DNA from: Acidobacteriota bacterium
GTDB taxonomy: Bacteria > Acidobacteriota > Terriglobia > Acidiferrales > UBA7541
Assembly: GCA_003224235.1 (NCBI GenBank)
Contig: QHYU01000148.1
Location: forward strand, 56,072 to 104,039
Direction: 5' to 3'
Length of the DNA stretch: 47,968 nt
A program made the translations under genes and the position numbers. The notes under the pieces were generated by a model, which saw only the letters and a list, made by a program, of their open reading frames with translations, made no database searches and was not told the origin of the DNA. How positions within the stretch are numbered: the stretch's first letter is position 1; every line of letters begins with the position of its first letter. This document shows positions 26,701 through 34,987 of this stretch, in pieces.

Positions 26701-27261
26701 TACACGGGGCGGTTGAAGCAACTGGGAGCCACCGAACTCGGGGCCATCGAGGGGAAGCGTTCCGGCGAAGAGATCGCTGTGGCGGGCATTGTCGTGGCGG
26801 TTCGCCCCATGCGCTCACGCAAGGGCGACCGTTGGGCCATCTTCACTCTCCAGGATATGACTGGTGTGCTGGAAATTCTGGCTTTTCCGGAGGCGTTTGC
26901 GCGGGTGGAAGCGATGTTGAAGGGCGCGACGCCGCTGCTCATCAAGGGGCGCGTCAATGTCGAAGAGGCCGGCACCCGCATCGCGATGATGGAAGCCCAG
27001 CCGCTTGAGGATGTCGCCGAACCTCTGCCCAGCTTGCTGCGCGTTCACGTGGATCTCGGACTGCTAGACGAGTTCACCCTGGATCGTTTGCACGAGCTGT
27101 TCCGGAGCAAGCCGGGGCCTTGCCCGGTGGCATTTGAGCTGCGCTACCCGGATGGCTCAATCGCCACGCTTGAGGCCCAGCAACGCGTGCGCCCCGACCG
27201 TGCCCTTGTCGAGGCGGTTTGCGAAATGTGCGGGACCGACGCTGTCGAGGTCTTGCGTTGA
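23725..27261 (+). CDS. dnaE: DNA polymerase III alpha subunit
   Basis: The replicative polymerase catalytic subunit, 1178 residues, family length. The N-terminal PHP domain starts [15 protein letters not shown], with VTDHGN, GCEVYV and TNDCHY, so its metal-binding set looks intact. The palm has [12 protein letters not shown] and the catalytic [37 protein letters not shown] lies in the fingers. A helix-hairpin-helix region follows, then an OB fold ([21 protein letters not shown]). About 25 Ala/Gly/Pro-rich residues are inserted within the PHP domain after [15 protein letters not shown] 23725 starts right at the conserved N-terminus. accA follows after 40 bases. Confidence 0.96.
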   Translation: MGQRPFVHLHLHTDYSLLDGACEISQLVNETARRGMPAVAVTDHGNLFAAANFYHEATTRGVKPIIGCEVYVARGSRHERGQASPQADAGSAPRAGAEPALRGAASEPGTRGSNHLLLLCENSEGYRNLLKLVSAGFLEGFYYKPRIDHELLAKHSRGLMALSACLRGEVADALLEDRYHQARESAYRLRDIFGKGNFFLEVQDQGIEIEKRVNQEMVRLSRETGIPLVATNDCHYLTQADARAQEVLLCIQTGKTMSDPQRMKFATDQFYFKTAAEMAQVFRELPDAVERTAAIAERCNVKIERVSNPFPEFKVPEGHTLESYFEKVVREGFAARLPHLEAFQKNGRLRQPLAAYEPRLSEEIQMIKKMRFSGYFLIVWDFIRYARAQGVPVGPGRGSVAGSLVSYALQITDVDPLQYGLLFERFLNPERISLPDIDIDFCMRRRGEVIDYVTRTYGRDNVAQIITFGTMAAKAAIKDVGRAMDLPYGEVDRLAKLVPNQLNITLEDALKQSPQLRAQAETDDRVRELIQVARRLEGLARHASTHAAGVVISPQPLTEIVPIYKTNRDEITTQYDMNALERIGLLKMDFLGLTTLTVLDDSVKLVEQNRGVKIALDDLPLDDPDTYKPFCRSETTGIFQFESHGMRDILRRYQPSRLEDLTALNALYRPGPIQGGMIDDFIDRKHGRKKVSYDLPVLQEILEETYGVILYQEQVMQIANRLAGFSLGEADILRRAMGKKKREEMAAQREKFLAGCRANKVPPKKAERIFDLITEFAGYGFNKSHSCAYALLAYQTAWLKTHYPVEFMAALLTSETGNTDKVVKYIHEARVMGIQVLPPDVHESVLYFTPVGEAIRFGLAAIKNVGENTAKGICEARGRCGRFNNIYEFCGAVDAKLLNRRVLESLIKSGAMDSFGSPRASLWATIDPALGHGQRVGHQRSVGQRALFGARAVPVEEAFNELPDVAEWSEDERLAGEYATLGFYVSGHPLAKYTGRLKQLGATELGAIEGKRSGEEIAVAGIVVAVRPMRSRKGDRWAIFTLQDMTGVLEILAFPEAFARVEAMLKGATPLLIKGRVNVEEAGTRIAMMEAQPLEDVAEPLPSLLRVHVDLGLLDEFTLDRLHELFRSKPGPCPVAFELRYPDGSIATLEAQQRVRPDRALVEAVCEMCGTDAVEVLR

Positions 27262-27301
27262 TGCCTTCCAGCCACTAGGATCGATCCCCCGGCTCCCGAG
27301 C

Positions 27302-28261
27302 ATGGACCACAAACGGCGCAAACGCGAGATCGAGCAGCTCGAGAAGAAAGTCGAAGACCTCCGCCGGCTGGCCTCGCCGCAGATTCCTGAAGCGGAGCTG
27401 GAGCGCGTGCGCGCTGAGATCAATTTTCTCAAGCGCGACTTCCACGCTCATCTGGATGCCTGGCAACGCACACAACTCGCGCGCCATCCTCAGCGGCCCT
27501 CCACACTCGATTACATTCGACTGCTCTTTGCAGACTTCACCGAAATCCATGGTGACCGCGCCTTTGCGGACGATCCAGCGATGGTCACCGGCATGGCACG
27601 TTTCCACGGGCGACCGGTCGCCGTCATCGGCCAGCAGAAGGGCCGCGACACCAAACAAAAACTTGCGCGCAACTTCGGCATGTCCAAGCCCGAAGGCTAT
27701 CGCAAAGCCCTGCGGGTGATGAAAATCGCCGGCAAGTTTGGTCGGCCGATCTTCACCTTTGTGGACACGCCTGGCGCCTATCCGGGCATCGACGCCGAGG
27801 AGCGCGGTCAAGCTGAGGCCATCGCTCGAAATCTGCGGGAGATGGCGCGGCTGCCCGTGCCTATAATCGTCACCATCACCGGAGAAGGCGGGTCAGGTGG
27901 GGCGTTAGCCATCGCTGTGGGCGACACGGTGAACATGCTGGAGAATTCGATTTACTCGGTGATTTCGCCGGAGGGTTGCGCCTCGATCATTTGGCGCGAT
28001 GCTTCTAAGGCCGAGCAGGCTGCCGCAGCGCTGAAGATTTCTGCTCCCGATTTACTGGAGCTCGGCCTGATCGACGAAATCGTGCCGGAGCCCGATGGCG
28101 GCGCGCATCTGAACCATGAGGCTACCGCCCAGCTCCTTGACCCGGTGCTTGAACGCTGGTTGAAGGAATTGGTGCGGTTACCCACCCCTGAGCTACTCGA
28201 TCGCCGTTATGAGAAGTATCGCCGCATGGGCCAGTTTATGGAGCAGGCGGCCATACCTTAA
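27302..28261 (+). CDS. accA: acetyl-CoA carboxylase carboxyltransferase alpha subunit
   Basis: With AccD it moves the carboxyl group from carboxybiotin to acetyl-CoA, making malonyl-CoA for fatty acid synthesis. The 319 residues open with a coiled segment ([17 protein letters not shown]). The core has [48 protein letters not shown] and [15 protein letters not shown], then [19 protein letters not shown] 27302 is chosen because the upstream in-frame part overlaps dnaE. It follows dnaE closely, a gene order seen in other bacteria. accD is not in the window. Confidence 0.95.
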   Translation: MDHKRRKREIEQLEKKVEDLRRLASPQIPEAELERVRAEINFLKRDFHAHLDAWQRTQLARHPQRPSTLDYIRLLFADFTEIHGDRAFADDPAMVTGMARFHGRPVAVIGQQKGRDTKQKLARNFGMSKPEGYRKALRVMKIAGKFGRPIFTFVDTPGAYPGIDAEERGQAEAIARNLREMARLPVPIIVTITGEGGSGGALAIAVGDTVNMLENSIYSVISPEGCASIIWRDASKAEQAAAALKISAPDLLELGLIDEIVPEPDGGAHLNHEATAQLLDPVLERWLKELVRLPTPELLDRRYEKYRRMGQFMEQAAIP

Positions 28262-28329
28262 CTTGATGGAACTATCTAGCTTGTGCTGCGTATAGGAGAG
28301 TATCCAAGGACAAAGCTTCGGAGGGGTAC

Positions 28330-28821
28330 ATGTTCTGTGACCGTTGCGGGACCGAATTGCAGCCGGGCCAGAGATTTTGCGGTTCTTGCGGCAAGCCGGT
28401 GGGCGCGGCCGTTGTTCCTCCGGCCCCAAGTGGACGCGTTGCTCGTCACCTGCACCTCTTGGCTGTACTCTGGTTCGCGGCCTCCGCTATCAACCTGATC
28501 GGGGCGGTCGCTGTGTTCATCGTGGCGAACACCCTGTTCGGCCATTCCATCCGCTTTGAGAACGCCTTGCCGATGCAGGGTTTCCTCCAGACGTTGCTGT
28601 GCTCCGTCGCGGGGCTGCTATTCCTCAAGGCGGTGGCTGGGTTCGCTGCGGCCTGGGGCTTGCTCGAGCGGCAACCCTGGGCGCGTGTGTTGACTCTGGT
28701 GCTGGGGTTCGTCAGCCTGATCCACATCCCGTTTGGCACCGCGCTGGGCATCTACACGATCTGGGTGCTGCTACCTGCCCAGGCCGATGAGGAGTATCGC
28801 CGCCTGGCCCAGGCCGCGTAG
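28330..28821 (+). CDS. zinc-ribbon membrane protein
   Basis: A 163-residue protein that opens with a zinc ribbon, FCDRCGTELQPGQRFCGSCG (two CxxC pairs, residues 3-22). Three or four hydrophobic segments follow (about 43-68, 88-112, 120-150). The layout matches the common bacterial zinc-ribbon plus membrane-domain proteins of unknown function. GGAGGGG lies a few bases before the ATG. It probably forms its own transcript after accA. Confidence 0.75.
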   Translation: MFCDRCGTELQPGQRFCGSCGKPVGAAVVPPAPSGRVARHLHLLAVLWFAASAINLIGAVAVFIVANTLFGHSIRFENALPMQGFLQTLLCSVAGLLFLKAVAGFAAAWGLLERQPWARVLTLVLGFVSLIHIPFGTALGIYTIWVLLPAQADEEYRRLAQAA

Positions 28822-29114
28822 TCGTATTTGCAAGGGGTCGGTTTCGCTTATCTTTCGCATCACATCGGGTCAGTTGGGATGCAGCATCGAATGTCCAACT
28901 CTCCTCCTTCCCCTTGAACTTCCGACCTCCAGCTTCCAGCGCCCACCCTTTGTTGATTCGCTATCTGACTTCCGTCCCGTGGTTGTTCGGTGCGACAATA
29001 TGTCCTAGCCTGTTTTTGTGCCCGGTGAATGGTTCTGCAGGTACCAAGGAGAAATCTTCCCTGAGGCCGGCGACACAAAGCAAGCGTGGGGTCGATTCGA
29101 GGCGAACCGAGAAT

Positions 29115-29417
29115 ATGGGCGAACCCTTCCGTCCCTTTGAGCGTCTGGTTGAAATTGAGATTCTGGGTAAGATGTTCCAGGTCCCGGAAAAGAACTCTGT
29201 CCTGCGCTGCTTCCAATTCATCAGCCCGGACACCATTCCTTACGGGCGGTTTTGCTGGAATCAGGAATGCCAGTATTGCCGCATCGATTGCCAGTTGCCC
29301 GACGACGACCAGCCGCGCGAGATGCTGAGTTGCAAGTTTCTGGTTATGGCTGGGATGTCGATCACCGAGATCAGCCCGGAACTCAAATGGTGCCTGCGAG
29401 CTAAACTGCGCCGGTGA
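29115..29417 (+). CDS. small [2Fe-2S] ferredoxin-like protein
   Basis: A 100-residue protein with VEIEILGKMFQVPEKNSVLRC at the N-terminus (a beta-grasp-like start) and a cysteine cluster FCWNQECQYC (C-x4-C-x2-C). A further Cys lies 17 residues on in MLSCKF. This spacing resembles plant-type [2Fe-2S] ferredoxins, so electron transfer is likely, but the partner is unknown. An extra Cys (RIDC) sits between the third and last ligands. ATG 29115 starts at the fold; the longer frame upstream adds implausible sequence. It is preceded by about 290 bases without a gene. Confidence 0.65.
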   Translation: MGEPFRPFERLVEIEILGKMFQVPEKNSVLRCFQFISPDTIPYGRFCWNQECQYCRIDCQLPDDDQPREMLSCKFLVMAGMSITEISPELKWCLRAKLRR

Positions 29418-29791
29418 CGCGCTGACCCCTCTGCTTATCGCCTTTCTCGGCCAGGCAAGAGCACTGCGCAACTTTTTCTTGCCAGCGGGTGTGCTGGGCG
29501 TTTGGGCGTCACCCACCACGCCGGAACCGACCTGTGGCGCCCAGCCCAAGCGCGTGAAGGGGCGGTCTATTCCCAAGAATGGGAGCGCCCTTCGGCTGCA
29601 CTGGCAACCGAGTCCCACCGAACTAGACCCAAAAATCCCTGGCTCGGTGCCGCTGGTGAGCATGACCATTGCGCCCGCTATTGTCGCGGATTACCATGTC
29701 CTCTCGTCCGGTTAAGGGTGCGTCACACCGGGAGGGAAGGAATTCCTGCCGCCTGGCTGCTGGCAAGTGGAAGCGAGGCGATGACAAGCCG
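29418..29791. other. 374-base stretch without a supported gene
   Basis: Several short overlapping frames cross it on both strands, with no conserved motif, start signal or hairpin. It may be decayed coding sequence. Confidence 0.5.
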
Positions 29792-30442
29792 ATGACGGAG
29801 ATTCTCTGCGACGGTTGCGGCATACCGGCGACGCCGGAGCACATCGCTCGGCGGTTACGGCACCTTGAGTTGGCAACTCGCTTTCGTCCCATTCACGTCG
29901 GGATCTTGTTTGTTGCCGAGGCGCCTCCACCGCGCTTGGAAAACTATTTTTACTACTGTGTTTCAGATCGCAGTGAAAATGACTCACAGCGGACCGGCTC
30001 CTCGGGCATTCTGTTTGATAGTCTGCTCCAGGGTGTGGGCATCCCAGAGCCGGCCGGGAAGGGAGACGAAGTGCGTCTCGCAGAATTTCAAAAGCGTGGG
30101 CTTTTCCTCGCGGATCTCGTCGAGTGCCCCCGGGAAGAAGCCGTCAATGACGAGGCGCATCAGCCAGCGCAACTCGGCGAAATCGAGTCACTGATTCAGC
30201 GCTTCGCCCCGACCCTTCTCAAGCGCATCCAGTTCTCCTATAAGCCCAAGTATGTCGCGCTGATTTCCAGGCGACTCCGCCACCTAATCCCCATTTTCCA
30301 GCAGGCAGGCCTGGGCGATCGACTGTTGCTCGATCGGGGCTTGCCACTTCCTTTTCCGCACAGTGCGGCGACCCGGGAGCGGTTTGTTGCAAGCTTGACC
30401 GAGGTATTGTCCAAGGCCGGGGCGCGAGCAAAGGGCGCATGA
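29792..30442 (+). CDS. hypothetical protein, possibly uracil-DNA-glycosylase-like fold
   Basis: A protein of about 216 residues. The N-terminus has CDGCG, and residues 36-44 read VGILFVAEAPP. Further on come GSSGILFDSLLQGVGI and RGLFLADLVECPREE. The order of a hydrophobic strand ending in EAPP, a Gly-Ser helix start, and a later strand ending in ECP loosely recalls the uracil-DNA-glycosylase superfamily (family 4/5: GEAPG... and ...N..KCxP). The key catalytic motifs are not clearly present, so this is only a hint. ATG 29792 is chosen over the longer frame from 29669, whose first 40 residues look non-native. It is near no DNA-repair gene. Confidence 0.5.
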   Translation: MTEILCDGCGIPATPEHIARRLRHLELATRFRPIHVGILFVAEAPPPRLENYFYYCVSDRSENDSQRTGSSGILFDSLLQGVGIPEPAGKGDEVRLAEFQKRGLFLADLVECPREEAVNDEAHQPAQLGEIESLIQRFAPTLLKRIQFSYKPKYVALISRRLRHLIPIFQQAGLGDRLLLDRGLPLPFPHSAATRERFVASLTEVLSKAGARAKGA

Positions 30443-30631
30443 GAGACGCTCCCGACGGCCCTTCTTCGCACGGCCGACTATCGGGTAGCGGGGCACAGGC
30501 TGGTACTCACATTCTGCTGTTTGGACCTATTTTTCAACCCCATCTCACACCCTTACATTACAGAGAGCCCCAAAGACAAGTCCCCGCAGCGCGGCCCTTA
30601 GATGTGTTGACAAGAAGGGGCCCGCTTCTGA

Positions 30632-31042
30632 ATGACCGAGATCAACTCTTTCAGTACCCAGCAGACCTCGACCGGGCAAGTGAGTGGCGATCATCCAGGG
30701 TTCCCCAGGTGGCTGTGTGTGCCAAAGGCGAAGAAACGCGTCAACGCAGAGAAGCGGCAACATCCCCGATTCAGGATCAATCCGGGGATGCCCGCCATAC
30801 GAGTAGCTTTGCAGCCACTCAGCGCCGGAGAGGAAGGACTCCTTCGAGGAAGGGTTCATGATTTTAGTGCCGGTGGCTTCTGCCTGGTGGCTGATCACAT
30901 GGTCCAACCATCCCAAGTTTTTCGCTGCGTGATCCCCTTTCCTGACCTGCCTTTTGTCATCCCCACACTCTTGCGGACTCGGTGGTGCAAGCGGCGCCAG
31001 CGGGCTCGAAAATACTTTGCAGGTCTACAGTTCCTCTCCTAA
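30632..31042 (+). CDS. PilZ-domain protein 1
   Basis: A 136-residue protein with an N-terminal variable part (1-46) and a PilZ domain. The c-di-GMP-binding motifs are present: RxxxR in EKRQHPRF (about residue 45) and DxSxxG in VHDFSAGGFC (about 75-84). The end, KYFAGLQFLS, is the last PilZ strand. It is expected to bind c-di-GMP and alter a partner, for example in motility or secretion. It is the first of two adjacent PilZ genes with near-identical C-terminal strands. Confidence 0.8.
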   Translation: MTEINSFSTQQTSTGQVSGDHPGFPRWLCVPKAKKRVNAEKRQHPRFRINPGMPAIRVALQPLSAGEEGLLRGRVHDFSAGGFCLVADHMVQPSQVFRCVIPFPDLPFVIPTLLRTRWCKRRQRARKYFAGLQFLS

Positions 31043-31346
31043 CTGGCGAATTGATTGCGGTTCAGCCGTAATAGGACTCCCGACCGAGCGGGGGAGATGG
31101 TCTGAACCAGCCGATTCACTGCACCCACAGGCAACTCAATGCGCCCCCAACTCTGACTCTCTCCCAGCTTCTATATTTTCAGACGCCGTTCCGCACCCTA
31201 AGAGTATAGAAGAGAATGCTTTCACTCACGATCGCCCACTGGGCGGAAATGAAGAAGCATTCTCGGGGGGGAGCACATCCCCCGCCCATCCAATCCCAGC
31301 CTGGGATCCTGTTCGTCTCACTGGTTCCGCAAACGGAGAATCCATC
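31043..31346. other. 304-base gap between the two PilZ genes
   Basis: One frame stays open through it and joins the second PilZ gene, but its translation is Ser/Pro-rich without motif. It could be a poorly conserved N-terminus of the second PilZ protein or non-coding. Confidence 0.4.
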
Positions 31347-31670
31347 GTGTCGATACTAAAGAAGCGCGCGGAGTTGAACAGGCGCAAACATCTGAGGTTC
31401 CCGGCGAATCCGCGCCTCGCCCGTCTACGGATGGCCCTACAAGGAACCGGCCGGGACGCCGTCAGGCCGATCCGGGGACAGATCCATGATTTCGGTACAG
31501 GGGGGGTCTGCATGTTGATCAGTCGCAAGGTCCGGGTTTCGCACGTCTTCCGTGGCATGATCCCCTATCCTGATTTTCCCCTCGCTATTCCAACCCTGCT
31601 GCAGGTTCGTTGGGGCCAGCATGATCCTAAAACGAATAAGTACTTGGTCGGTTTAGAATTTCTATCTTAA
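31347..31670 (+). CDS. PilZ-domain protein 2
   Basis: A 107-residue PilZ domain starting at GTG 31347, chosen because CGGAGAA lies eight bases upstream. RxxxR is kept in NRRKHLRF. The second motif reads HDFGTGGVC, so the usual Ser of DxSxxG is Gly, which may weaken c-di-GMP binding. The segment from GMIPYPDFPLAIPTLLQVRW to the final GLEFLS mirrors the upstream PilZ protein, so this is a tandem duplication that has diverged. An upstream extension in the same frame is possible. Confidence 0.75.
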   Translation: MSILKKRAELNRRKHLRFPANPRLARLRMALQGTGRDAVRPIRGQIHDFGTGGVCMLISRKVRVSHVFRGMIPYPDFPLAIPTLLQVRWGQHDPKTNKYLVGLEFLS

Positions 31671-32302
31671 AGCTGCCGTGCTCTCGGCTCATGCCCTCCA
31701 GGGGAGAGATCTCTTGACTGGTTCGCCCCTCACGCCAACTACCGCGACCTGGGCCGCGCCTGGCCTCCGTGACGACGGCGACCTTCCCGCGAAGGATTCG
31801 CGTGAATTATGGTGACCGCCGACGGTGTCAGCCTGCCGAAGCAAACAACCGAAAGGGGTGGCAGGAAAGGTCTCCCGCGGCGCTGACATTCAACACATCT
31901 GGCGGAATTTCTTGCGCAACGGGTCTTGTCAATTTCCCAAGACTGCAAATGGCCAGCAGCGTCGCATTTAGCCTCGGTACTGGACCGGAAGTACCGGGAA
32001 ATTTTAGACCTACTTTGTGACTTGCTAGATCTCGTTAACAATGCAATCTTAGTTGCGGTGCGAGCCGATTCCAGCCGGTAGTGTGTCGCCTTGCTCCCCA
32101 AGAGCGGCCGAGGGAGGCAGGAAGCCGCATCGGAACAAGGGGCAGGAATGACGCTGAACAAACCTGTTATGCGCCATCGCCACGAAGGACAGGGTCATAT
32201 GTTGTCCCAAAACTGACCCTCATACCAGTACCGTGACTTTCGCCAGGGTGTAGGCTGTGAGTTCGGGCCCAAACGAGTACGGGCAGGGGCCAGAGAAATG
32301 GA

Positions 32303-32399
32303 ATGCCCGATAAATCTTTGCCCGAAAGGCAAACGCAAGCCGGGCGAAGCGCGCGGGTCAGATACGGTTAGGAAAAGGGCTCACGCGCTGGTGCTTTTT
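32303..32399 (+). ncRNA. candidate structured regulatory RNA upstream of ccmE
   Basis: The stretch GCCC-GATAAA is followed by a perfect six-base stem TTTGCC/GGCAAA (loop CGAAA), then ACGCAAGCC, then a GC-rich element. A GGGC near 32377 can pair with the opening GCCC. AGCGCG (32348-32353) can pair with CGCGCT (32384-32389), close to TTTTT at 32395-32399. The order GATAAA, GAAA-containing hairpin, ACGCAA(A)GCC recalls the c-di-GMP-I (GEMM) aptamer, but the first GGCAAA strand and the tetraloop receptor are not clear. I cannot assign it to a class. Confidence 0.3.
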
Positions 32400-32419
32400 A
32401 ATGTGCCCGAGCCGCTCTA

Positions 32420-32428
32420 TGCTAAAAT
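32420..32428 (+). promoter_or_regulatory. extended -10 promoter for ccmE
   Basis: TGCTAAAAT is an extended -10 (TGn plus TAAAAT, five of six). No good -35 is present, as expected for this class. The start would be near 32435, 33 bases before the ccmE ATG. CTAAAAT here also forms a short palindrome with ATTTTAG at 32433-32439. Confidence 0.5.
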
Positions 32429-32467
32429 GTAAATTTTAGAGCCGGCACGCGCAAGGGGAGAAATGCA

Positions 32468-32908
32468 ATGAAGAAGCAAACCAAATTCGTGGTGGGCGCG
32501 CTCATCATAATCGTCTCGCTGGGCTGGCTCGCATGGGTAGGCGCGAAAGAGAGCAAGACCTACTATCACACCATTGCGGAACTCTCCACGCCGAAGGGTG
32601 CCGAGGCGCGCCATCGCATGCGCGTGGGCGGCACGGTTCGCGCCGGCTCGATCGCGCGATACACCGGGCGGGTGGACTTCGTGATCGAAGGGGAAGGGAA
32701 GTCGCTCCCGGTCAGCTACACCGGAAGCGACCCGCTGCCCGATACATTTGTGGATAACAGCCAGGCCCTGGTCGAAGGAAGACTGGCGACGAACGGCACC
32801 TTCGTGGCCGACAAGGTTCAGGCCAAGTGCGCGTCGAAATATGAAGCGGCGCCGGGCCAGCAGAAAAAAGACTACGAAAACCCTGGGTACTCGAACAAAA
32901 AAAGCTAA
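32468..32908 (+). CDS. ccmE: cytochrome c maturation haem chaperone, Cys-type CcmE
   Basis: CcmE carries haem covalently in the periplasm from the CcmABCD exporter to the CcmF synthetase. The 146 residues have an N-terminal membrane anchor (about 7-25) and an OB-fold domain with RVGGTVRAGSI and VDFVIEG. The haem-binding position reads KCASKY (Cys121, Tyr125), a CxxxY motif instead of the classical HxxxY. Cys-type CcmE proteins are known from Desulfovibrio and archaea. AAGGGGAGAAATGCA precedes the ATG. It is the first gene of the ccm operon. Confidence 0.9.
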   Translation: MKKQTKFVVGALIIIVSLGWLAWVGAKESKTYYHTIAELSTPKGAEARHRMRVGGTVRAGSIARYTGRVDFVIEGEGKSLPVSYTGSDPLPDTFVDNSQALVEGRLATNGTFVADKVQAKCASKYEAAPGQQKKDYENPGYSNKKS

Positions 32909-32926
32909 ACCGCTCTTGAGGTGTTT

Positions 32927-34987
32927 GTGGACCTGTTTGGGTCATTCGCACTGCTTCTGGCTTTCGTCTGCGCCGTGTATGCCATCGGCGTAGGCATCGC
33001 CGCCATCCTTAGCCGCCGGCCGCTGCTGAACAAAAGCGCCCGGCAGGCCGGCATGGCCGTATGCGTCCTCATCACGCTGGCGATGGGTAGCTTGGTCTAC
33101 CTGTTCCTGACGGACAACTTCTCGTTAGCTTACGTCGTGGGGCACAGCAACCGCGATCTTCCTACCTTCTACAAATTCGCCGCGCTGTGGTCAGGTCAAG
33201 AAGGCTCGCTACTGTTTTGGAGCTGGCTGCTTTCGATCTATGTCTTCTCAGTTTTGTATTCCTATCGCGCTAAACACCCGGAGCTGATGCCTTACGTCGG
33301 CGTGGTGCTGGCGAGCGTGCAACTGTTCTTCCTCATCTTGAACGTCTTTATCGCCAGCCCGTTCAAAGTGCTGGGCGCGCTGGGCCCCGGCGGCGCGATG
33401 CAGGTGATTACGCAGGCCGACGGCAAGGGTTTGACGCCGCTGCTGCAATACCCCGAGATGGTAATTCACCCGCCCATGCTCTACTCGGGCTATACCGGCT
33501 TCACCATCCCATTCGCTTTCGCGCTGGCGGCGCTGCTGGGCCGCTATCCGGGTGAGAAGTGGATTCACGTAACGCGCAAGTGGACGATGATCGCCTGGTG
33601 CTTCCAGAGTGCTGGCATTTTGCTCGGCGCGCATTGGGCCTATGCCGTGCTCGGCTGGGGCGGCTACTGGGCTTGGGACCCGGTGGAAAATGCCTCGCTG
33701 ATGCCCTGGCTGACGGGCACCGCCTTCCTGCATTCGGTGATGATGCAGGAGAAGCGCGGGATGCTCCGAGTGTGGAACGTCTGGCTGGTCTTCTCTACGT
33801 TCTTGCTGTGCATCCTGGGCACCTTTCTCACGCGTAGCGGCGTGGTCAGCTCGGTGCACGCCTTCGCGCAGTCCAACATCGGACCCTGGTTCGTGGGGTT
33901 TCTCGGTTTGATTGTGGCCGTGTGCATTTTGGCATTTCTGAAAAATCGTGACTACCTGCGCAGCGATAACCAGCTCGATTCGATGGTATCGCGCGAGTCG
34001 AGCTTCCTGTTCAACAATCTGATCCTGCTGGTCGCCTGCGTCGCGGTACTCTCTGGCACGCTCTTCCCGGTGCTTTCCGAGTGGGTGCAGGGCACCAAGA
34101 TCAGCGTTGGCGCGCCCTTCTTCAACAAGGTCAACATTCCGATCGGGCTTTTTCTGCTGTTTTTGACTGGCGTGGGCCCGCTGTTGGCTTGGCGCAAGAC
34201 CTCGGCGGAAAGCCTGAGGCGAAATTTCGGCTGGTCGCTGTTAGGGGGTCTTGCTGCGGGTGCGATCGCGTACCCGCTGGGCTTCCGCGACTTCTACGCG
34301 CTGGTTTGCCTGATCCTCTCCGTCTTCGTTACCCTGACCATCGCCGCCGAATTCTTCCGCGGCGCCCGAGTGATTCGCGCGCGCGCGGGCCTCAATTTCT
34401 TCTCCGCCGTCGGACACCTCACCATGCGCAACACGCGCCGCTACGGCGGTTACGTCGTCCATTTTGGCATGGTGCTGATTTTCATCGGCCTGGCTGGCAC
34501 CGCATTCAACCAGGATAAACAGATGGAGATGGCCCCCGGTTCGAAGATGGAGATTGGCGCCTATACCCTGGTCTGCCAGACTTTCACCTCGCGTCCAGAG
34601 CAGAACTACACCGCAGAGCGCGCCACGATTGAAGCGCTCCGCAACGGCCAACAGGTGATGATGCTCTATCCCGAGCGGCGTTTCTATCCCGCCAACGAAC
34701 AGTCCGGCACGATGGTGGCCATCTACTCGACGCTCAAGGAAGACCTCTACGTTGTCTACGCCGGCCGCAGCCCGGAGACCCAGCAGCCGGTAATTCACGT
34801 CTATCTGAACCCCCTGGTGAAATGGATCTGGCTGGGCGGCGCGATTGTCGTACTCGGCACGATCCTGGCTCTGCTTCCCAACCGCCAGGCCGTCCTGGTA
34901 ATGCGCGCGGCGACACAGCCTGTTTCAGCGGCTCCCGCACCTCAACCCGTTAGTGCTACCCTACGGAGCTATGAAGGGCACGACTAA
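32927..34987 (+). CDS. ccmF: cytochrome c haem lyase subunit CcmF
   Basis: An inner-membrane protein of about 686 residues and some 15 membrane segments, which attaches haem from CcmE to apocytochrome c. The WWD motif is WGGYWAWDPVENASLMPWL (residues about 245-263). HPPMLYSGY and the RSGVVSSVHAFA loop supply conserved haem-ligand regions. GTG 32927 is preferred because TTGAGG lies five bases upstream; GTG 32921 is the alternative. The 3' end overlaps ccmH by 17 bases, so the two are coupled. Confidence 0.94.
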   Translation: MDLFGSFALLLAFVCAVYAIGVGIAAILSRRPLLNKSARQAGMAVCVLITLAMGSLVYLFLTDNFSLAYVVGHSNRDLPTFYKFAALWSGQEGSLLFWSWLLSIYVFSVLYSYRAKHPELMPYVGVVLASVQLFFLILNVFIASPFKVLGALGPGGAMQVITQADGKGLTPLLQYPEMVIHPPMLYSGYTGFTIPFAFALAALLGRYPGEKWIHVTRKWTMIAWCFQSAGILLGAHWAYAVLGWGGYWAWDPVENASLMPWLTGTAFLHSVMMQEKRGMLRVWNVWLVFSTFLLCILGTFLTRSGVVSSVHAFAQSNIGPWFVGFLGLIVAVCILAFLKNRDYLRSDNQLDSMVSRESSFLFNNLILLVACVAVLSGTLFPVLSEWVQGTKISVGAPFFNKVNIPIGLFLLFLTGVGPLLAWRKTSAESLRRNFGWSLLGGLAAGAIAYPLGFRDFYALVCLILSVFVTLTIAAEFFRGARVIRARAGLNFFSAVGHLTMRNTRRYGGYVVHFGMVLIFIGLAGTAFNQDKQMEMAPGSKMEIGAYTLVCQTFTSRPEQNYTAERATIEALRNGQQVMMLYPERRFYPANEQSGTMVAIYSTLKEDLYVVYAGRSPETQQPVIHVYLNPLVKWIWLGGAIVVLGTILALLPNRQAVLVMRAATQPVSAAPAPQPVSATLRSYEGHD

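Larger units (their letters stand above)
31671..32467. other. 797-base non-coding segment upstream of the ccm operon
   Basis: No protein gene is convincing here; frames on both strands are short, overlapping and motif-free. The 3' third (about 32300-32400) holds a candidate structured RNA ending in a T-tract, and 32420-32428 is an extended -10 for ccmE. Confidence 0.6.

Noticed and set aside
31739-32161. 140-codon minus-strand frame in the non-coding segment
   Set aside because: Arg/Ser-rich, no motif, overlapping frames on the other strand, and no ribosome-binding site.
32303-32360. confident c-di-GMP-I riboswitch call
   Set aside because: The GGCAAA strand and the tetraloop-receptor helix of the class are not clear, so only a candidate structured RNA is reported.
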